64,000 bases of DNA from Stachybotrys elegans (lineage: Eukaryota; Ascomycota; Sordariomycetes; Hypocreales; Stachybotryaceae), in NCBI GenBank assembly GCA_020746835.1, contig JAGPNK010000014.1:620001-684000 (forward strand), read 5' to 3'. Below the pieces are notes generated by a model. That model saw only the letters and a program-made list of their open reading frames with translations. It did not search any database and was not told where the DNA came from. Of this stretch, positions 59,530-64,000 are shown piece after piece; the stretch's first letter is position 1, and each line of letters opens with the position of its first letter. A program made the position numbers and the translations under genes.

Positions 59530-60555
59530 TTATTCGATTTCCCCCGTTGGCTCCTCCACGCCATCCGGCGGTTCGTGCCGGCCATATCGAACCTCTCCGA
59601 AGACCTTTAGGTGCTTTTCAAATGTTTCAGGCGTGAACTGAATTCGGCAGTAGTTTGGGTTTGGAGAATCAAGACAGGCGCTGCAGTGGAAACCCCGGTA
59701 CACCCTTCCAGACTCACTGTCATACCACGGGGCCTTGACGACGGCAGCAAACCGATTCGGGCTTCTCCCTTTCACCTCGGTGCTCTCCCAGAGTAGGAAT
59801 TGCCGCACCCTCCCAGGCGAAGGGGGGACCTTGGTGCGGAGGAAGTAACGAGGGATCCGCCTGTCCGTCTCAGACAAGATGGCATAGACGGCTTCGAGAG
59901 AACCCCAATGACTGATGGCGAGGTCCATGACAAGTCTGGCATCGATGAGACCCGTGCCAGCGTTGATGAGCTCCGCGTTTTTGCCATACCTGCCCCCAAC
60001 AGCAGTCATGTAAGGTAGAGTGTCGACGAGGCTTCTTGGAAGTCTGAACAGGCCTCTGGCTTGGTCAGGCTCCATCGGTTGGAGAACGATCCTCTTGGTG
60101 AAGCACAGGAAGCAGACTCGCTCGCAGGTGATGAGATAGATGTACCCGCCAAATTCATCGCAGAAGCTGCACTTGAAGGAGGAGCAAAGTGCCTTGTACA
60201 GGGGAGCGCAGGTGAAAGACTTGCCCAGACCGACGGCAATGAGTCCTCGCAATGCATTTGGCGCATACGAGATGATGGCATTGAACTGAAACAGGCCATC
60301 TACGAGCTCCTTTGCCCTTCTGTTGACCTGGCGAAAGGCCGTGAGGGTTACAAGGTCGAAGGGTGACAGGATATTGTTCATGAGGTCAAAGGGCAGACGT
60401 TCAAGGAGGCCAATGTCAGCTTGCGGGGCGCCGTAGGTAAACTCGTCTCGGTTCTCAATGGGAGCGAGATTGTCCTCAAGAGTGAAGTCGGTGATGAACA
60501 GACGAGGAAACGTCAGCTTGCGAAGCTTCTCGTCATCCTGCCAATCGGTGTCCAT
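59530..60555 (-). CDS. F-box protein with cysteine-pair motif
   Basis: Single exon, 341 residues, starting at MDTDWQDDEK; an open frame continues upstream, but its low-complexity His/Ser/Leu content looks like leader sequence. The F-box is at about residues 50-90 (LLERLPFDLMNNILSPFDLVT, RQVNRRAKELVDGL). After it come about 25 residues with five cysteines (KCSFCDEF, ITCERVCFLCF) at C-X2-C ... C-X3-C-X2-C spacing, which could bind zinc; many fungal F-box proteins of this group have it. A second CSAC motif lies near residue 290 (FHCSACLDSPNPNYC). Expected role: substrate adaptor for an SCF ubiquitin ligase. It is only distantly like the other F-box protein in the window. Substrate unknown. Confidence 0.85.
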   Translation of the reverse strand: MDTDWQDDEKLRKLTFPRLFITDFTLEDNLAPIENRDEFTYGAPQADIGLLERLPFDLMNNILSPFDLVTLTAFRQVNRRAKELVDGLFQFNAIISYAPNALRGLIAVGLGKSFTCAPLYKALCSSFKCSFCDEFGGYIYLITCERVCFLCFTKRIVLQPMEPDQARGLFRLPRSLVDTLPYMTAVGGRYGKNAELINAGTGLIDARLVMDLAISHWGSLEAVYAILSETDRRIPRYFLRTKVPPSPGRVRQFLLWESTEVKGRSPNRFAAVVKAPWYDSESGRVYRGFHCSACLDSPNPNYCRIQFTPETFEKHLKVFGEVRYGRHEPPDGVEEPTGEIE

Positions 60556-61244
60556 CCTGCAAGGGTGGGGGGGCGGACAATGGATGACGATTAAGAGAGG
60601 GGATACAAATGAGCTTGTGAGCTCAATAGAATGATGGGTGTGGTGATGCCAACGATGAAGATGGTGTTTATGGTGATGGCGGCGATGGATGATGGAGAGG
60701 AGGAAGAGGGAAGGAAAAAAAAAAAGGACGAGAGGCGAGGGAAGTGAGGAGAAATAGGCCAGCTGGACAGTAACTGGACCTTCAGCCAATACGAAACCCT
60801 GCTTTGTAACTCTTCTGAGGGATGGATGTGATAGATCATTGGCTCGACTTGCTTTTTCTCTTGGGCAATGTGAGGATCGAGACTGGCGCGAGCGTCAAGG
60901 CGTCTGCCTAAGGTGTAAGGCAAAATCTAGGCCTGGAACTTTGCTCTCCCTCCCTCCCTCTCCCTCTCCGTCTGTGGCTTCCTTCCCGTAGTAGTAGGGT
61001 CCCTATTGTCGTTGGGTTAGTAGGTAAAGAAAGGGGGGCGTCGACTTGGGCTGCTCTCAACGTCAATGCAACACTGCTCGATTGCGCAGTGAATAACTGC
61101 ATTCCTGATGATTTGCCGCCACGGCATCACACAAAAAAAACGCCACCCAGAGTCCTAGCCGGTTTATCCCGAGACATGACGCCTGATACTCATGGCGACG
61201 CTATTCACGGCAGGCTGTTTATCAGCTCTCAGCAGGCGCATGAA
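60556..61244. other. Upstream region of the F-box gene
   Basis: About 690 bp. On minus, 60560-60760 is pyrimidine-rich with CATCA-type repeats, a probable leader. Further right lies a purine/pyrimidine patch near 60950. No gene. Confidence 0.5.
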
Positions 61245-61873
61245 CTAGGGCGTCTTGGCATGCTGATCCGATGCGCAAAACTCGGCCAGTGCCGCCCGCG
61301 CAGCTACAGGGACCATGCAGGCCTCGACGGGTGACAGGCGGTGGTGCGCCAGCGCCAGGTCGTACTGCAGCGCGCTGTCGACTGTGCGGCCACGGCCGAG
61401 CCCATGCCCGCAGGCCAGGAAGACGGTGGCAAAGGAGAGGAATATGATTGCCGCCGTCACGTGCGAGGCGTAGCTGCTGGACGGCGGCAAGGTCGCGGGC
61501 CGCTCGCGTGAAATCGATGCGGGAGCGCCACACCCGAAGGTCGCTGGGCGAGAGTTCAGAGCCGGCGGCGCCACCGGGGTGTGGCCGTCCGCGCCACCCC
61601 AGGCCGTACAGAAATCTTCCATGGTGTGCGAGGAGACGCTCCGTGGCGCTGCCCTGGAATGGAAATAAAAGGTTGAGCGTGTCAAGCGTCTTGGCCACGA
61701 GGGGGGTGGCAGGGCCGGAGATGGTTGTGGAGTGCCAGCTTGTGCTCGTAGACGGTAAGCACCTTGTCGGGCCCGTTGATGGTAAGATGGTCGGCGAGGT
61801 TGATCGTCCATGGGATGCTGAAGCCGTGGTTGATGACGAGCGAGGCTGCGGTACAGTTCATTGACAGCGACAA
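61245..61873 (-). pseudogene. Frameshifted remnant of a fungal hypothetical membrane-protein family
   Basis: Three pieces in different minus-strand frames follow in the right order for one protein. Piece 1 (61861 to about 61705): NCTAASLVINHGFSIPWTIN, then VLTVYEHKLALHNHL. Piece 2 (about 61695-61450): VAKTLDTLNLLFPF, ERLLAHHGRFLYGLG, DLRVWRSRIDF. Piece 3 (about 61445-61245): a hydrophobic helix AAIIFLSFATVFLACG, then LQYDLALAHHR and AALAEFCASD before the stop. I recall this order (LNLLFPF ... FYGLG ... DLR.W ... helix ... QYDLA ... FC) from fungal hypothetical proteins, with no known function. No splice pair I could find joins the pieces, and the usual N-terminal part is absent. A poly-C7 at 61875-61881 (minus) may mark another break. 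It could still be a gene with sequencing errors. Confidence 0.5.
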
Positions 61874-62296
61874 TGGGGGGGCTCAACCTGTTCCTGGTCC
61901 AGGAACACGCCCGCAGTTGGGCATCTCCATCTCATCTGCATGGACGTCGCCACCCAGAAGCTCAATAGAACATGTCCACGCCATGCAAGTTTGTACAGCC
62001 GCTCATTCATTGATCCATCGTAACCTCTTGGTCGGCGCTCTGCATAATTTCCCCTCACATTGGACATTCTTACGGGCTCTCAGCAATCGCATCAACACCA
62101 GCTGCCCAAGCTCGCCAGAGCAGTTTGCATCATGTCCGCGCCACAGCAACGTCGTGGATTCATGGAGCGGCGACAGCACGGCTTTCCTATCCTAGGGGTG
62201 TGATGCTCCGCGTCGGGGACGACATTTTCTAACTGTCTCTAAGTATTACATGCTTCCTTAAACATGCTTGCGATATCAATATTGCATAGCAACTTG
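61874..62296. other. Gap between pseudogene and transporter
   Basis: 423 bp. It should hold the 3' end of the minus-strand transporter and the degraded upstream part of the remnant gene. No intact coding sequence recognised. Confidence 0.45.
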
Positions 62297-63720
62297 CTAA
62301 ACGAGGCCAAATTTCCAACCTCCCACAACACCTCGGGCCACAACGAAAGCAATAAAGGCAGCCGTGTAAATGGCCCCCGCGAAAACAACAAGTCCTGTGT
62401 AGTCGCCACCGCTCGCATCGACAATGGCTCCGGCAACAGGAACACCGATCAAGACGCCGATGCTCGAGACACAAAAGGCGGTTCCGTTTCTCTTGCCATA
62501 ATCCTCGATGCGGCAGACCCTCGATATGCACACCGGCGTGAGGCTGATGGCAGCACCGGACCAGAATCCAAAAAGAACAGCAAAGGCCGTGATCCTGACC
62601 TGGTCGTCTCCCGCGGTCAACCACAGCGTCCAGATCGATGCCGCACAAACGAGAGATGTGATACACATGGTGTTGAATGAACCAAAGCGGTCTGCCACGT
62701 AGCCCGGCAGCGCTCTCCCTGGCACAGCGCCCGCGTTGAGCAGTGCGTTGAGCACATATGCTCGTTCCATAGGGAAGCCGTTCTGAAGTGCATACGAGAC
62801 GATATAGGTGTAGGGGACAAAGACAGCAAACTCAATCAGCCACACAGCAATTGTGGTGATTCCAAAGTGAAGCTCCTTTAGCGACGCAAAGTCGAAGAGC
62901 GAGCCGCCCCTTTTGTTGTTGGGCAGACGCTTCCTCGGCGTGGGATTGGCCACGATCAGTAGACCAATAGAGATGAAGGCAATGACGCGAAGAGTCCATC
63001 CAAACCCAATACGAGGGGCGAGTTGCAGCACAATGGTAGGAAATACGATGCCTCCCAGTCCTCCTGCCGTGCAGGCAAGACCGGTTGTAAAGGCGCGGCG
63101 CTTGTGGAACCAGTGGCCGATGGCTGCGAGGGCTGGGTAGAATAGCAAGGATGATGAGATGCCGCCTAGAACGCCAAAGGCCAGCAGGAACTGGTAGTAC
63201 TCTGTCACAGTCAGCTGTGTATAGGCCATGGTCTTGTTCTTGGGCACAAACTTACCTGTTGAGAGGCTTGTGAAGATGAGGCATAGCACGATACCAATCG
63301 AACCGGGAATCGTCAGGAACCTAATATCATGGGCGTCAAAGATTGGTCCTATCGGGCACTAAAGTCAGTATTATTGTTGCTCATTGCTCCATCCACCACT
63401 GGGCATGCCTTACCAACTTGAGCACCGCAAAAGTAGATGAAGAAGGAGAAGCAGCTGAATATCCACCCGACTTGCGATTCAGGCAGACCCTGGAGCTGAT
63501 GCTCCATCACCCACGCTTGGAGGACAGCGTGCGTGTTGAGGATGCCCATTGGCGGAAGCAAGGCACACCATGCGCCAAGGACGGTGAGCCAGGCGGCCAT
63601 GCCACCTTCTTCGTAGTCTTCCTCATCAGCGTCGACCGATAGCATGTCTGATATCGTTTGTAAGCCGATGACTTCAATTGAAGTATTCGGGGTAGCGCGT
63701 ACTCTCCAATACGGCAACAT
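62297..63720 (-). CDS. MFS transporter, monocarboxylate/riboflavin (MCH) type
   Basis: Exons on minus: 63720-63414, 63348-63256, 63201-62297, 434 residues from the first ATG (409 if MLSVDADEED is the start). A membrane carrier of the SLC16-like fungal group, which includes yeast Mch proteins such as the riboflavin carrier Mch5; the substrate cannot be read from sequence. It opens with an acidic tail, then the typical GGMAAWLTVLGAWCALLPPMGILNTHAVL first helix. The SQVGWIFSCFSFFIYFCGAQVGPIFD segment is joined across intron 1, and GHWFHKRRAFTTGLACTAGGLGG follows. About twelve helices are present, with a GRALPGYVADRFG loop between the halves. Both introns (65 and 54 nt) have GTAAG donors. The start codon is uncertain because the sequence before MLSVDADEED is not family-like. 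Confidence 0.88.
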
Positions 63721-64000
63721 TGTTGCTGTTGCCTCTCTCGTCCGGCTGACGATCCTGACTTCTGATGGACATCAGGTGGAAAGCCTTGCGGGTTTCGGAT
63801 AAAACCAGATTTGGAGTCTATATGGCGATAAACTGAATATGTCAAGACTACAAGAACAGCCTTGAAATTATGTTGCAGCCAGACAATAGAATCGGTGCTT
63901 GCGGGAATTACAAAAAGACAAACAAAACAAGACTTCCGTCGCCCGAATAGTCATAACGACTAGGCCAATCATTTGTCTAGTGGTAAACCCTTGTTATGTT
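63721..64000. promoter_or_regulatory. Upstream region of the MFS transporter
   Basis: The 280 bp before the transporter start up to the window edge. AT-richer near 63830-63960. No gene seen. Confidence 0.4.

Overview
This is a nuclear chromosomal window from a filamentous ascomycete (Pezizomycotina), most probably a Sordariomycete and possibly of the order Hypocreales. The evidence is the gene set and architecture: genes carry short GT-AG introns (about 48-170 nt, one of 651 nt) with CTAAC or CTGAC branch sites. Promoters are pyrimidine-rich. There is a Zn2Cys6 regulator, two small secreted hydrophobin-like proteins, fungal F-box proteins, a fungal 2OG-oxygenase-like protein and an MCH-type MFS transporter. 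I found no rRNA, tRNA, CRISPR array or intact transposon.

Left block, 1.6-9.8 kb, is compact housekeeping: Arp2/3 subunit ARPC4 (minus, seven exons), divergent from a UBP6/USP14-type proteasomal deubiquitinase (plus); then a small single-pass membrane protein (minus), divergent from an SHB17-type sugar bisphosphatase (plus), which converges on a class I SAM methyltransferase (minus).

Middle block, 9.8-36.1 kb, is the main oddity. One Zn2Cys6 transcription-factor gene (24.4-26.1 kb) stands between about 14.7 kb of sequence upstream and 10 kb downstream in which I recognise no gene beyond one weak 123-codon ORF. The upstream part has many short tandem repeats, including seven evenly spaced GGG runs at 20.48 kb. 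This layout suits an isolated regulator with long cis-regulatory or non-coding RNA flanks.

Right block, 36.1-64 kb: a formyltransferase and a processive-type GT2 glycosyltransferase form a divergent pair that could make a formylated glycan (inference). Then come a 2OG-Fe(II) oxygenase-like protein lacking both iron-binding histidines and carrying a one-base frame conflict, an F-box protein, a 4.4-kb gene-poor gap, a VHS/GAT trafficking protein of the LSB5 type, a 3-kb gap, an unknown 230-residue protein, two hydrophobin-like secreted proteins in tandem, a second F-box protein, a frameshifted remnant of a fungal membrane-protein family, and an MFS monocarboxylate-type transporter.

The right block looks more lineage-specific and faster evolving than the left one. 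All exon boundaries were read by eye from splice signals and remembered family conservation. No homology search was possible.
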